DNA of 64,000 nucleotides from Pseudisothecium myosuroides (GCA_951799445.1 OX637295.1:16740001-16804000), one strand, 5' to 3'. Numbered from the stretch's first letter, positions 22,359 to 34,210 are shown. The notes: generated from the sequence alone by a model not told the origin. Made by a program: numbers and translations.

Positions 22359-23164
22359 AGCTGGAAAAACAATGTGTCAGGAAAACTGGGTATGGCGGAT
22401 AAGGGAGGCGACGTCCCACGGTATTCGGGGTTCCACACCGGTGCCCACGGGGACGACCCTATGACCGATCTAACTGGTTCTGTGACTTCAGTTCATTTCG
22501 CTATTCTGTGCTCTAAGGTAGACAAGCCTATTACCACCCTCATTTGCAATCTGAATATTTTGGGGCCAATTCCAAGAGGGGCACATATTTTTCCAGAGGT
22601 GTGTGCTTGTTTCACGAATCAAATCCAGTTGGATTTACGATTAAAATTGTAATTTCTGTGAATTTTTGAAGTAGGCTGCCGTGAAATTACAAAACCGCTT
22701 ATAGAGTGGAGTCTTAAACGTCCTATTAACAACCTATAACCACACTTTCATGTATCCATTAGCACTTACATATTGACCAATGAAAGATTGACACGTTATC
22801 CTTTGTGGCATTAATGGTCTGATTTTGTCAGAAAAGAAAGTGGATTTAGATGGGTTTTGTGGCGGAAATGGGGCCAAAAGTGGCATGGCAAAAATAGGAA
22901 GCTGGTGATTTTAAGCTAATGCACCTTAAATGAAATCACTTCCCAATGAATAGGACTACTTTATTGTCAACATAATCTCAATTGTGCAATTTTTTTGAAT
23001 CTATTGACATCAATTGTTGAATTAAGCTGTATATTTATATCTCCATTGAAGCAATATTATTTTGAGACAATGGTAGAAGTAAGATACCGCTATAGATGTT
23101 GATTTCCAACTCAATCAATAATTAAGTTAATTGGATATCCAACAATAGTTGCGGAATTCACCTT
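22359..23164. promoter_or_regulatory. 5' flank of the lumen-protein gene
   Basis: Presumed promoter and 5' UTR for the minus-strand gene. Positions 22200-22500 are GC-richer than the surroundings. No specific element is supported. The right inverted arm starts at its far end, about 800 bp upstream of the start codon. Confidence 0.4.
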
Positions 23165-24250
23165 AACTTACTTAAAAATAAAGCCACGTTGTTGGACCCC
23201 CTTTCCAATGCAGCTGTGCAAAGCGAATTAGTTATGTTAATTTTGTTAATTTGGTGGCATTCCACTACTTTCAGTGATACTTTGCAACCGTAATGCCGGC
23301 AATGCCTAAAACTAAAATCTGAACCTGTTCTAGATTTTAGAGCCTAGTATAGATGTATGTTGTAATTTAATTTTTAGTGCCTGTATCTCCAAAAATTTAA
23401 TGTAATTGACCGTCAAATTGCATGCTCTGTTTGGAACTTTGAATTATCCTGAGTATATTTGTGCCATTGTTGTCGCTCACTCTCTCAAGGTGACATGCAT
23501 GCCCGGTTTTGATGGAGCTTCAATGAACATTGAATCAACATATCTTTCACTGATAGTGTCCTTTTTGTCATAATTTTAGATCAAATGCTGATTGAGTCAT
23601 TTTTGCTCTGTAAGGTGCAAGGTAAGGTGCAAGATAAAGTGCATATAACATACGCTTTAAAAAATTTATTAATCTAAATTGTACACAATCTTGAAACATC
23701 AGTCATTCACTTCTAAGGCTCGATTTCATTCAAATTGAATCAATAGTTCAAATAAGATTGCACCTAATTATCTCCAAACATATATAGCAATCAAAATGTT
23801 AATTTTCTTTCCAAAGTGCACCCACGGGCTATCCGAGGATTTGAACAGACGATGCATTTACACCAAAGAATTTGAAATATCATGCAACTGATTCCAAACA
23901 ATAATTATTGTATATGTCCCACATCGATCAAAATAATGACAATCTAACTTCTCTTGTTCCATCTCATCATTTCATTTTCAAAATTAACTACGAAACCAAT
24001 TTTAAAAGCGATGCTTTGAGCAATAACAGTTGATATTTCATGATTCAAGTACAGAATGAACGAATGAAGATAGATCAATCACTATTTGATGATCATACTT
24101 AATTTTCAGCTCCTCATTGGCGCAAGTAAATCCAAATTTACAAGGATTTATCACAAAAAATTTCAGTTGTCTGTCTCTTCAATCTCTCTTTCCCTCTCTT
24201 CCTCCAGATGATCAAATAGAATTTAGTTCTTCACATCATTACCGTTGTCG

Positions 24251-26007
24251 TGATGTGAAGCGTCTACTAGTTAAATGAGGCATCTTTATTTGTTAGAAGT
24301 GTGTGTTAGTATTGAGCACATGTTTATGCTAGCCACGAGTTGATAATCGGTTGGTTAGTGTTTGATACCTAGGTTAGTGGGGTTAGGATTAAGGTTAGCC
24401 GTCGGCTAGCTGGCTTTGGGGTTTGGGTGTCTACTTGAAGCAAGGGCTAGTCCTTTGCTTTCTCTCTTCTTTTTGGTGTGTTGGAAGGTGTGGGAGGCAC
24501 TTCGGATGCTACAATAGTGTGCTCACAAAATGTCACTTTTAGGATTGGTTGGCCTTTATGATGGGTTTAAGATGTTTGAAAGTATTTTTCCTTATTTTTT
24601 ACTCGATGAAAAATTAATGCGGAATCTAACTCAAGGGATTTCATATTTTTCAGAGCATTCATGAATTACTTATGAATTTCCAAAGAATTCTGCAATAGGC
24701 ACCTATTTGTGATCCTAGGCCTTGCAAAACCAAGTCACAAGCAGTCTGAAAAAAGATATGGCTTGACCAGAAACAAACATTGAAACATTCAAAAAGTAAT
24801 ATACAAGGTTTTAAAATGCGGTCTTTACTAAACTTAAACAAACCCTACATTCTTTTAATATGTGTAGAAGGCAATTGGGGCAATCAAGTTCCATTTCGAA
24901 AAAATTAAGTGGACACATTTTAATTTTGAAATGGATCCTCCCTGGCTCTTATTCCATCCATTAAAGAAGTATGAACAAATCTCATTAATGCTCTGACATT
25001 ATGGGCATTCCAACTCACATCCGCTCACTGTTGCTTTTGAAGCCACCTATGGGACAGTTTGAAGAAGAGGGTCTAAATTTGAACCCCCTTCTATAGTTGT
25101 GTACTTGTTGTGGTTTTGATATTGAAAGGAGCATTGATTTGAGGGAGTTTTCTCTTGCACTTTGGAGAAATGTTGGATGAATACAAGCTTTTGGATTTGA
25201 ATTTTTGGATATTTGCTCTACTATGATGCCAAATTTTGGATATAGATCTATTATGGAGAAAAAATTATAAGGCTTTGAAGTGGAGGAATTTTGATTTAGA
25301 GGTATCCAAGGAGGGCGTTTTGAGGAGCTTCATTCTTATTGAAATCTTGTACAATGGAAATGAAACTTTGAAAATATCTTTTTTTATCTTATCTTCTAGA
25401 TTATATTAAAATTTTAGCTTCAATGGACTTAGGATCTAGGAATTATGCACCAAAATACAACTGGGTTGAAGAGGCGGTGAAGGATTAGGAAGTCACTAGT
25501 GGTAAAATGATCATAAAAATCGGACAATATCTTACAATGTGATGAATTTGGTATGTGTGTATTTGGTTAGCTGATTTGCAATGTAACAAAGTTCCAAGCT
25601 GTTTGGAGCTACTGTCCAAAAGTTATACTAAACCAAAACTAGGTATGGCATTTTGTAGGGTAGCTTGAGAAAAGTTAAGAAGTCAATAGTAAAAAAATGT
25701 CCATAAAAATCGGACAATATTTTAGAATGTAATGGAATTAGGTGTGTGTATATTTGAATAGTTAATCTATAATGTGGCAAAGTTTCAAATTGTTTGGAGC
25801 TACTGACAAAAAATTATGCTAAACCAAGGCTAGGTATGACAATTTCTAGGGCATTGTGAAAATTATAGGATAGGGATTGGAGAAATAGGGAGTTTGAGAG
25901 TAGGTTTAATATGATTTAGGGTGTTTATGGGCATCTAAGATTATACACAAAGCATTTCCACAACAAGAGCCCCGTACTATTTCAAATCTAATAAAAAATC
26001 TTTGTGA
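24251..26007. mobile_element. 1.75-kb insertion in the right arm, class unknown
   Basis: The left arm is continuous here (GACGCAATGGTAACAATG near 17759-17776). In the right arm that site is split, and a CGAC..CGGT-like sequence appears on both sides, suggesting a short target duplication. Contents include a Stowaway-family fragment at about 24535-24735 and a 190-bp tandem duplication at about 25490-25865. No coding capacity or clear terminal repeats, so the boundaries are good to about 10 bp. Confidence 0.55.
25490..25865. repeat. Two-unit tandem duplication, period 190 bp
   Basis: Both units hold CATAAAAATCGGACAATAT (25513 and 25703 regions), GTTTGGAGCTACTG and AAAGTTATAC or AAATTATGC. They are diverged but collinear. 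Confidence 0.75.
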
Positions 26008-27312
26008 CACCGTCGCGTCTTTGAACATTTTTGACACAAGCGTCCCAAGCGTATCTCCAAACATTGCGCAATATAAGACCAAACTCATTGTAATGAAGAA
26101 AGGGAGGCGATAGCAAAGCATGAGATTGTCAAGCATCCTCATCACTCTACAAACCTCCCATTTGTAAACATTAAACCAGACACAGAGTTCTTCATATCAA
26201 GGATTCTCCAATAGCACTTGCATATTAAATAGAAACGTATTACAAGTGATTCTTCCATTTATGAAATCCAACATAACTCTCAAGAATTATTCGTAATCTT
26301 TTAGTTGTATGATGACCTTAGTGGCTTGATTTTGACACTAATTAAGGAAGCAAAGGGAAAGCATGCCCAAGTTCAAGTCCGGAATGGAATTTCTAATTGA
26401 GTCTTTGCTTGCTAAATTGAACCCTCTTATTTCTATAACATTTGCTTTGTGTACCTGTATGGCTACGAGCATGCGTTCTAGTTCTGCGTTGGGTTCTTGA
26501 ATCTAATTCTTAAACGTGTCCCCGTTCCGGACAAAGTGAACAAATAAATCCAATATATTGGACAGCACGACAGAAAAAAGACAGAGAATGTTATCTAGCA
26601 AGAGTTCCTCTCTAAGAAATGCACAATGATAAATATCCAAAAAAAATGCGTAGATGTCGGTAATGTTGAGCCTTGCCTAAGCAACTCCACTATAATCTAT
26701 AGGGATGCATGGATCATAAATCCATTTTCAAACTAATTGTGTAATTATAATAAGTGAAATAAATTTCATTAATAATTTTTTGAAAAAAATCTAGGTTGAC
26801 ATAATATGATAACTCAAATTTCAAAATAAGATATCATATTTGAAAGAAAAATATATATACATTTAATTAGTAGTTAAAACTACCACTTCAAACATAGTTG
26901 TTACATTGAATGGACTGTCCGTCTAAACCATCCGATTTGCCCGCCCGTCCAGAACATCCAATGACCCTAACATGCCTGATGTGACTAGTTTAAGGTAGTC
27001 GCATTCTTCGTCCAGCCCGCCCAAATTGTCTGATATATCCGCCAATCTGGGACGTCTGATGATCCTAATTCAAGCGATGTGACTACAACGATTTCAAACC
27101 ACCTACATCATATTATAAGTATGAATTTGCTACCAAAGTTTGTAGACAAATTTGCAAACCAATATGAATTTATGTGAGTAAAATTATCATGATTGTACAA
27201 ATTGAAATTTCATTGCAAGCCGCCATGATTTGGTCTTTGTTGTCATCCTATCTTTTGTATTGTTGTTGCCATCTTATCAACAATGTCTTCATTCTTTTTT
27301 TATATTCATTAA

Positions 27313-28245
27313 CCCCTAAAGAACCAGCTTGCTATTTCTAGCAACATAGAAATTTTGTGCAGGTACATGTGAGTGGAATTTTTTATATTTTAGGCTAAAT
27401 TTTGACCAGAATAAGGGGACAAAGAATATCTTTCATATGCACTAAATTTTATGACATTTGGAAATAGGAGTCAAAAATTATGGACTAATATGTTACTTTT
27501 TTTTGTAATTGGGCAGCCCGAGTAGATAAAAAAATCACTTTTTTCAAAAAAAATAAATTAAAATTGATTTTGTAGATTTATGTATGTGTGGAAAGCTTTG
27601 AATTATCCCATTTCAATCAATGAGATGAAAGTTATGAGGAGTTTTAGTTTGCGGGTAGTTATGGATTCTCTACTCTAAAATAAACTTTGAAGTCCTTATT
27701 TTACTCAATTTTCAATGTTTTTTGAAGAAATAAAATCAAAGGATGTAGATTGTTTATGACAACATTAAAACCTTTGGGATTGACATTTTTCAATTCCATA
27801 ATTAAATTTTTAACAATTTTGTATTTTGAATCATTCTCTACTTTTTGTATATACTATTTTTTTCCTCCCATTTTTCCTATATGTTGTACAATTCCACATG
27901 ATTTGAAAAATTTTAAGCATGTAGCCAACTTGTTTAGAAAAAATAATTCAAAGAAGTACCACCATTTTTAACATTTTTTCATAGAAAAGTGAGCTTGTGA
28001 AGTGCAATTGCCCTGTTTTTTGCAGGGCTAAAAAAATGATTTGAGTGAATTTGAATGCTTATATCTCGCAATCCATGAGCTGGAAATTTCTGAAATTTTT
28101 ACTACGTGTTTTCAAGTTAGCATTCTGCAAGATCCTACGTTTATATGTGACAAAAAAAAGTTTTTTTTCAAAAATTTGGTACCTGTATTGAAAATGGCAA
28201 TTTTCGAGCGTTTTTGGTGAAAACATAGTGATGGAAGTTTAGGGG
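27313..28245 (+). mobile_element. TTAA-flanked TIR element, subfamily 1, with empty site in left arm
   Basis: A 933-bp element starts CCCCTAAAGAACC and ends GTTTAGGGG, flanked by TTAA (27309-27312, 28246-28249). The left arm at about 16486 reads CAAATTTAACTAACAT, giving the unoccupied target with a single TTAA. Collinear with 4050-5104 and 44757-45682. Confidence 0.92.
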
Positions 28246-28465
28246 TTAAATTTGGTGCAAATAATGTGTATACTTCTCTAAATGGATGGTATTCATTAAC
28301 AACTGTACTATAGAAGGGAACACACAGACATAGCAAAGTCAAAAGTCTCTACTAAGGTACCTCTTGGACAGAGTTGTGAAGATGGAATTGCGTTTGGTCC
28401 TTGTCTGACAACTGCAGCTATATTCTTGAAAAAAATTTGGTGAAATTATTCTGCAATAGCGTTAG

Positions 28466-28692
28466 GGTTAGGATGTGTTGAGTCAAACAAATTGAACCAA
28501 ATGCGATATTGTACATAATCAACAAATTCTTCGTCTCAACAAAAAACAAATTTATTACGGTGAAAGTTCTTTATGGTAACATCATTTTGTAAAACTTGCT
28601 TGAGGATACACAAGGATTTTTGATATCCCTTTGGAATGTAAGTACCGGAAAGTGAGTAAACCTAGCACCTGCAGTAATGAGATTGATCGGCA
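28466..28692. other. Short spacer left of the retrotransposon
   Basis: No gene or repeat recognised; it ends at the TAAGC target duplication (28693-28697). Confidence 0.4.
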
Positions 28693-28697
28693 TAAGC

Positions 28698-29070
28698 TGT
28701 AACGGACGTACGAGATGCAATGCAAGACAAAATGGTTTCTAGATAACAAGATTTGATATTAGAGGTCAAGAAGTACAAGACTAGAGCTAGAGTCAAAAGC
28801 TAAGAACAAAAGAGGTGTTGTCAAGACTGAGGACTACCTCAGCCTCAACTCCTATATATACTACTAGCTAGGAGGTTCTTCCAAAAGCTTCTCAAGAAGC
28901 TTCCCTCTAGCTTGGACATCCTTGTAGAAGCTTTTTTCATTTGAGAAGCTTCTCAAGAAGCTTCCCTCCAGTTTGGAAGTCCTTCCAAAAACTTCCAGAA
29001 GCTTCTCCTACTTGGAAAGCTTCTTCCAACTACAAGCTTCTCGGAGGAGGTTCTAACTATGTCCGTGACA
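28698..29070 (-). repeat. 3' LTR of the chromovirus, with GAAGCTTC array and TATA box
   Basis: The U3 part (29070 down to about 28875) contains repeated GAAGCTTC, for example in TTGAGAAGCTTCTCAAGAAG at about 28940-28960, followed by TATATATAGG at 28862-28853 in the sense of transcription. The same arrangement is present in the other LTR. Confidence 0.9.
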
Positions 29071-29122
29071 TTACCCCCTTCTCTAGCGACGAGTTTCAAA
29101 AGGAGCTCAAGTGGTCCTTGTT

Positions 29123-29569
29123 CTACATCCACAAAAAATCAAGAATGCAACGAACAGTATCTACAACATAAGCTGTTCGCTGATCTCTAGACAAAGACTG
29201 GATAGGGTTATTTAGCCAACGATTGTGACCCCGACTTTCTTCTACTAGTAGAAACTCAAAGTACTGCTTCATGTTGAGGCCTTCAAAACATCCTCGAAAG
29301 GTAGCTTCTGGTCCATCAGGCTTGTGTCTCCCAACTTGCAGTAAGATCACTAAAATTTGAAGCGTCACGTTGAAAATTACCATGTTATTGCTGCTCAGTA
29401 CGTGGTTGTTTTCGTTGTGCCAAAGATTCACCTTGTCTTGAGATTGTGGTGGCGGAGAATCTGTAGGTTGCAAAGGCTAGTCTAGTAACTGTGACATAGA
29501 AAGCTCAAACTTAGGTTCGGTAGTGTACTCAGGATCTAAAAAGTTTCTAAAACCCCTCCAATTAGACAT
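29123..29569 (-). pseudogene. Extra open frame between pol and the 3' LTR (one in-frame stop)
   Basis: From ATG 29569 a frame of 148 codons runs to a stop at 29123-29125, broken only by TAG at 29477-29479. It lies downstream of the pol stop and upstream of the polypurine tract. It begins MSNWRGFRNFLDPEY, has a Pro/Gln-rich stretch (TDSPPPQSQDK), a hydrophobic segment of about 17 residues (VIFNVTLQILVILLQV) and a charged C-terminal half. I recognise no family. Chromoviruses normally have nothing coding here, so it may be an accessory frame, captured sequence or chance opening. Confidence 0.5.
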
Positions 29570-29698
29570 ATTGAAGTTTTTGCAAAGGCTAACCAAAGAC
29601 TAAATTTTTTTATAACTAGAGTGAAGACTGTCTTGTTTGTATGAACTCTCCCCTCTTTATATCTAGCTTTAGGTGGGGAGGCTTCTCAAAGAAGTTAT

Positions 29699-30105
29699 TG
29701 TTTAGATAGGCTACGGTTTATCAGGATAGTGTTGACGAAACTCATGTATCTTTTGCGGCACATTGACCAAGTTCGCTGTTGATTTTCATGTGTGTTCATT
29801 AATGTCGTATCCGTGCCAACGTACCAAATACTCCAACTTGCCGTGTTTACATCGTGAATCAAGTACCTTTTCCACCTCATATTCTACATGATTATTTATT
29901 TTGATGGAAGGCGGTGGTGGTTGACTTCTCTCTGGCAAATTTGACTTTTTATGCGGCTCAAGAAGAGAAACATGAAAGACCGAATGTACTTTCATAGATG
30001 TCAGAAGCTCTAATCGATAAGCAACGAGATTGATCTGCTTTTGCATGGAAAATGGACCTAGCCGACGATAATCAAATTTGTCACATAGTCGAGTGGTTTT
30101 GATGT
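29699..30105 (-). pseudogene. Integrase C-terminus and chromodomain (pol fragment)
   Basis: Open from the transposon junction: it includes DKFDYRRLGPF, AYRLELLTSMKVHSVFHVSL, then LLEPH, the usual integrase C-terminal block. It then has YEVEKVLDSR..GKLEYLVRWHGYDINEHT, the chromodomain with its aromatic cage positions. The Trp that should follow is TGA. The frame would otherwise close soon after QHYPDKP. The chromodomain directs integration towards particular chromatin in this retrotransposon class. Confidence 0.85.
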
Positions 30106-31136
30106 CCCGGATGGATCATTTAGTACATTTTAAAAACCACGTGCGACCAAAAATAGGTAAGATTTTATTCTTTTCAGATAAAATTTATAAAGGATTTACA
30201 AATAAAGTAGAGGACATTCAAAGGAAAAAATCCATTATAAGTAAGTTAGATAGCCTATAAATGGGGACAATTAACTTTTGTACATGTAATTTAGGGGCTG
30301 GTCATTTGGATCCCCTATATTGTATTTAGTAGGGTTTGTATGTTACAGCTGGGTGTACCAATGGGTTAGACCAGTTGGTTGTACAAACCTGGTTTGAATG
30401 AAAATTCAAGCCAGTGCTTGCATCGGAAAAATACCCCTCTTTTGCAACAATACTGCATTAATATTGATGCAAGTTCTATGATTGGCAGTAATGATGCAAT
30501 ATTGAAAGTATATTTGTATAATATTGTAAAATATGTATCTTGTTTCAGTATTGCAGAAATTGAAATTGCTGCAGTATTGATTTTATTAGGAACATTTCAA
30601 CAGTATTGCAACAATATACCAAATTGAAAACAATCTTGAATGTATATTGCAAAAGTGCAATAAAAAGGAAAAAATTTATATTGAAATAGTATTGCATAAG
30701 CATTGTAAAAGTACTGATTTCATCTTTAAAGGTTCTTATAATGAAGAAGTTGTTATGTGCCTTCATGAAAGTCTATTTTGGCCTTGAATGAATATACAAA
30801 TGTTTTTTGTTTTTCTATAATAAACAAAATGAAGCTCATCCATTACATTTTAAAAAGAACTAAATATTCTAAATACTCAATGAATTATTGCAATTGTGAA
30901 GTGTACATTTCAATATCAAAATTCCAAATTGCAACGAAAGTGACAGTATACACATGACAGGTTTGAACCCACAATTTGTACTCTATGGATTCAATATTAT
31001 ATATAAAGCTTGCATGTCTCACTTTTCTATGAATCTGACATTTTATATAGTTTTTGCATTTCTGTTGATGATAAAATGCATCACTTCATACATTGTTTTA
31101 CTAGCCTTTTCATCTCTATAGTTCAACAATATTGTA

Positions 31137-31160
31137 GTTTGTTTGTTTGTTTGTTTGTTG
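31137..31160. repeat. (GTTT)n microsatellite
   Basis: Five to six GTTT units lie inside the transposon interior. Confidence 0.85.
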
Positions 31161-32089
31161 TTTTATTCTTTTTTGTTTTAGGATCTTTTTGGTACAATGA
31201 GATCTTCTAAACCATATATCTCCAAGACACGTTCTTGATACTGTCGAAAAGCGCTCTGCAATGAGGTGTACACGGGCTTTGTTTTGTGGCATTTGGATCT
31301 ACGGTGTGAAAGATATTGAATATTGAAGTTTTTTTATATGAATTAAAAAACAAAAAATTATTTTTATTCTTATTTTGGTTGCAGCAATTAAATAAGGCAC
31401 ACTTTTATTTTTATTTGAGGAAATTAAAGAGGGATTAGCCATCACTTTTGACATCACAATGACTGTGATAATGGCACAGGGCACACTAAGGTAAAATAGC
31501 CCATCATGGACAGAAGATCCATTGTAGACACCAAGGAATGACCCCATTATGGTTTTATTCCTGTGAATGAGATTTGGGCCACAATCAATGTCTTTGCTAA
31601 TTGGATTGGAGTGATTAGTGACTACAATAGGAATTTTTATTTTTTTAGTATTAATTCGTTGAAAGAAGTGACCTTTTTAGGCCTTCTATGTTAGAAAATA
31701 TTGTAACTGCTTTAGGTGAGTAAGATGAGTGTTATGGATACAGTTTTTGTTGGTTTGGAGGTAGTTTGGAAGTTTTTTAGTCCATGATGGGCAATTAAAT
31801 TTGGAGAAGTTGAACATTCTTGAAATTAAAGTTTCTCATTAGTTTTCCTTGAAAGCCAGATAGAATAGACCCTGAACCCAACTTGTTTTACATGTTCTAG
31901 AGTTTTGTGGAACCTTATGAATTGTTCAAGTTGAAATGCCATTGCTATGGCCTTTTCTATTTGAATTTTGGATATGCTCTCAATTTCTTGTTATAGAAAT
32001 ATATGTATATCCTGATTCCCAACCAAAGTATCTAAGACAAAAATTAGGATGTCAACGAGGATGTCAACAATGCACAAAAATTTCACACA

Positions 32090-32325
32090 AATGAAAGTGT
32101 CACAAAAAAAATAGGGTGCAAAAAAGAGAGACCCTTTCAGCACCACCTAAAGTGCCTTGCCCCTCCAAAATAGGGTGTGAAAAAGGGAAAAAAAATTCCC
32201 AACAACGGAAGTGTCTTGGCAAAAAAAATAGGGCATGAAAAAAGAATTAAAAATTCACACCAACCAAAGTGTCTTCACAAAAAAATAGGCTGTGAAAAGG
32301 AACTACAAAATTTTATACCATGTTA
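32090..32325. repeat. Tandem minisatellite, about 60-bp unit, four units
   Basis: Units begin AAGTG(T/C)C at about 32092, 32149, 32206 and 32269. Each continues with CAAAA(A)nATAGGGTG or TAGGCTGTG and GAAAAA. Imperfect and AT-rich, located near the right end of the transposon. Confidence 0.75.
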
Positions 32326-32672
32326 AAATCCCAAGTGTTGGAATACTAAAACTAAGTTGTTTGAAAATGCATGGGAAAATGCATGGAACAAGATTGATTT
32401 GCATGCATGTATTCTTTGTAATTTTTTTCTAACCTTTTTGCTTTTACTTTGCTTTTCAATTCCCTTTTTTTCTTTATAAAGAAAATAGCCTAAAAAAATA
32501 ACATTGATGTGGATAGTATAAGTAATGATAGGGTACCATAATATAGGCCATTTTGTTGAATTATGTAATTATAGGGGCCTTTTTATTGAGGCCTAGGAGA
32601 TAAATAGCCCCCCAAAAATACCCCCTCGTCGCACGGAGGGGTATAAAACATACAAAGAGTGATCCACCCGAG

Positions 32673-33490
32673 CTTGATGTTGCATTGAAGGAGTCAAATT
32701 TTGTAGCCAACTTGGAATGGACTAATGGAGGTGATCTTTTACGCAACGCGTCTGCTTACGTTTTGCAACGATCTTGAGCTGCTTGTAGATGAAGTTTCAT
32801 CATATCATGAAGCTCTAATAACTGCAAAGCCAAATCCTTGGCTGTCGGATTGTCCGTTTGAAAAATGTTGAATAGATCAAACTTGGGATGATATCCATAG
32901 TTGGCATAAAATGGCGTTTGTCATGTAGAAGTGTAGATAGTATTATTGTACGCAAACTCCGCCAATGTCAAATGTAAAAATCAATCATCTTGTTGATAAT
33001 TGATGGTGCAACGTAAATACTATTCTAATACTTGATTTATGCGTTCCGTTTGTCCATCCATTTGAGGATGGAAAGCAAAAGAAAATTTGATATCCACTCT
33101 TAAAATTTTAAAGAGGGATCTCCAAAACTTGGAAATAAATTGAGGCCCTTAATCCGATACAACATCGTCTGGCAGTCTGTGATATCGATAAATATTGTCC
33201 AAGAACAGCTTTGTTGTTTCCTTGCTAGTGATTATCTTCTTGCATAATATAAAATGCGCCATTTTTGTAAGTCGATCCACAATCACATATATGGCATCAA
33301 AGGTCTTGGATGGAGGTAAGTCCGTAATAAAATCCATAGAAATTGAAGACCATGGCTGCTTTAAAATGAGTAATGGCTGAAAAGTCCATATGGCCGATGT
33401 CGAGGGTTCTTAGACTTTAAACAAGTGTCACAAGTGAGCACAAAGTCTTTGACAGCCTTTCACGTTTGAGGCCACCAGAAATCTCAAAAC
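32673..33490 (-). pseudogene. Integrase zinc-finger and catalytic core (pol fragment)
   Basis: Reading leftward: FWWPQT..KAVKDFV.TCDTCLKSKNP (the CC half of the HHCC finger, about 33480-33410), then MDFITDLPPSKTFDAIYVIVDR (core start, 33337), then the D..(35)E region with RLPDDVVSD, HPQMDGQTERINQVLE and NYGYHPKFDL. Stops and frame changes interrupt it. The segment ends at the transposon junction. Confidence 0.85.
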
Positions 33491-33685
33491 ACGAGCTCTA
33501 ATGTTTTGTTGAATCCAAAATGTTCAGCAGCAGAAAAATCATGTCGAGTTTGAAGAACTCGAAGGCGCAAGGGACTTTCAGGAATATATAAACGTTCTTC
33601 AAAATATAAGAGGTTGTCCAAATCACGGTAAAGACCGACGCTTAATGTCAAGAACTAGAGGATTCAAAGCCAATGGTGTACGGAC

Positions 33686-34210
33686 TTAGTCAAGGAACAA
33701 AAAATCAACTAGCATTCTCATAGTTGTTGCACAAAGATGGAATTGCACGGGCTTAAAAAGAGCCATTTGTTGTTGATCATATGCAGCTTTTCTTTCTTTT
33801 GGTACCAAATATGATCTCCGAGACAAGGCGTCTAACAATCCTTGTTGCTTTTTGGGACGATACATGATAATGAAGTTGAAGCGAGATAAAGACATATTCC
33901 AACGAGCTTGACGTTAATTCAAAACGCGAGCAGACATGAAATATTCAAGATTTTTGAAATCTGCATTTATAGTCACCCGATGTGACGTACCTTCAAGTAA
34001 GTGGTGCCATGTTTGAACCAATTTTACAATAACGAAAAGTTCCTTGTCATGAATCTCGTAGTTAATCTCAATAGCTGAAAATTTTCTCGAATAGAACGCA
34101 ACGGGGTGAAGTCTTCCTTTTTCTCCCATTTGCGAAAGAACTGCTCCTAATGCAAAATCTGAAGCATCCGCTTTCATATAGAATGGTTTTAAAAAGTTTG
34201 GATGGATCAA
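33686..34210 (-). pseudogene. RNase H domain (pol fragment)
   Basis: Shows FYMKADASDFALGAVLSQ, VAFYSRKFS, NYEIHDKELFVIV and a following NADFKNLEYFM, the order typical of Ty3/gypsy RNase H, then a connection region (FIIMYRPKKQQGLLDALSRR). The frame changes between 33895 and 33914. Confidence 0.85.

Larger units (their letters stand above)
23165..28465 (-). repeat. Right arm of the inverted repeat, interrupted by two insertions
   Basis: Made of 23165-24250, 26008-27308 and 28250 to about 28380 (weakly to 28465), collinear in reverse orientation with 16265-18848. Identity is high enough for base-by-base alignment over long blocks, for example around ATGTAGGTGGTTTGAAAT. The two interruptions, a 1.75-kb segment and a TTAA element, are absent from the left arm and therefore came after duplication. 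Confidence 0.8.
30106..32672. mobile_element. 2567-bp TIR transposon inserted in integrase, 8-bp duplication
   Basis: Diverged inverted ends of about 45 bp start CCCGGATGGATCA (left) and CTCGGGTGGATCA (right, inverted) and both contain CGTGCGAC about 36-40 bp in. They are flanked by TTTGATGT (30098-30105) and CTTGATGT (32673-32680), one mismatch. Removing the insert and one duplication restores the integrase frame around AACATCAA. No transposase frame was found inside, so it is non-autonomous or decayed. An 8-bp duplication points to hAT or Mutator-like elements; the ends do not tell which. Confidence 0.8.

Noticed and set aside
29123..29473. Interpretation of the extra retrotransposon frame as an envelope gene
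   Set aside because: One hydrophobic segment and position alone are not enough: no signal peptide, no cysteine pattern or cleavage motif, and only about 148 codons.
32090..32325. Regularly spaced repeats that could suggest a CRISPR array
   Set aside because: Units are imperfect, contiguous tandem repeats without unique spacers, inside a plant transposon.
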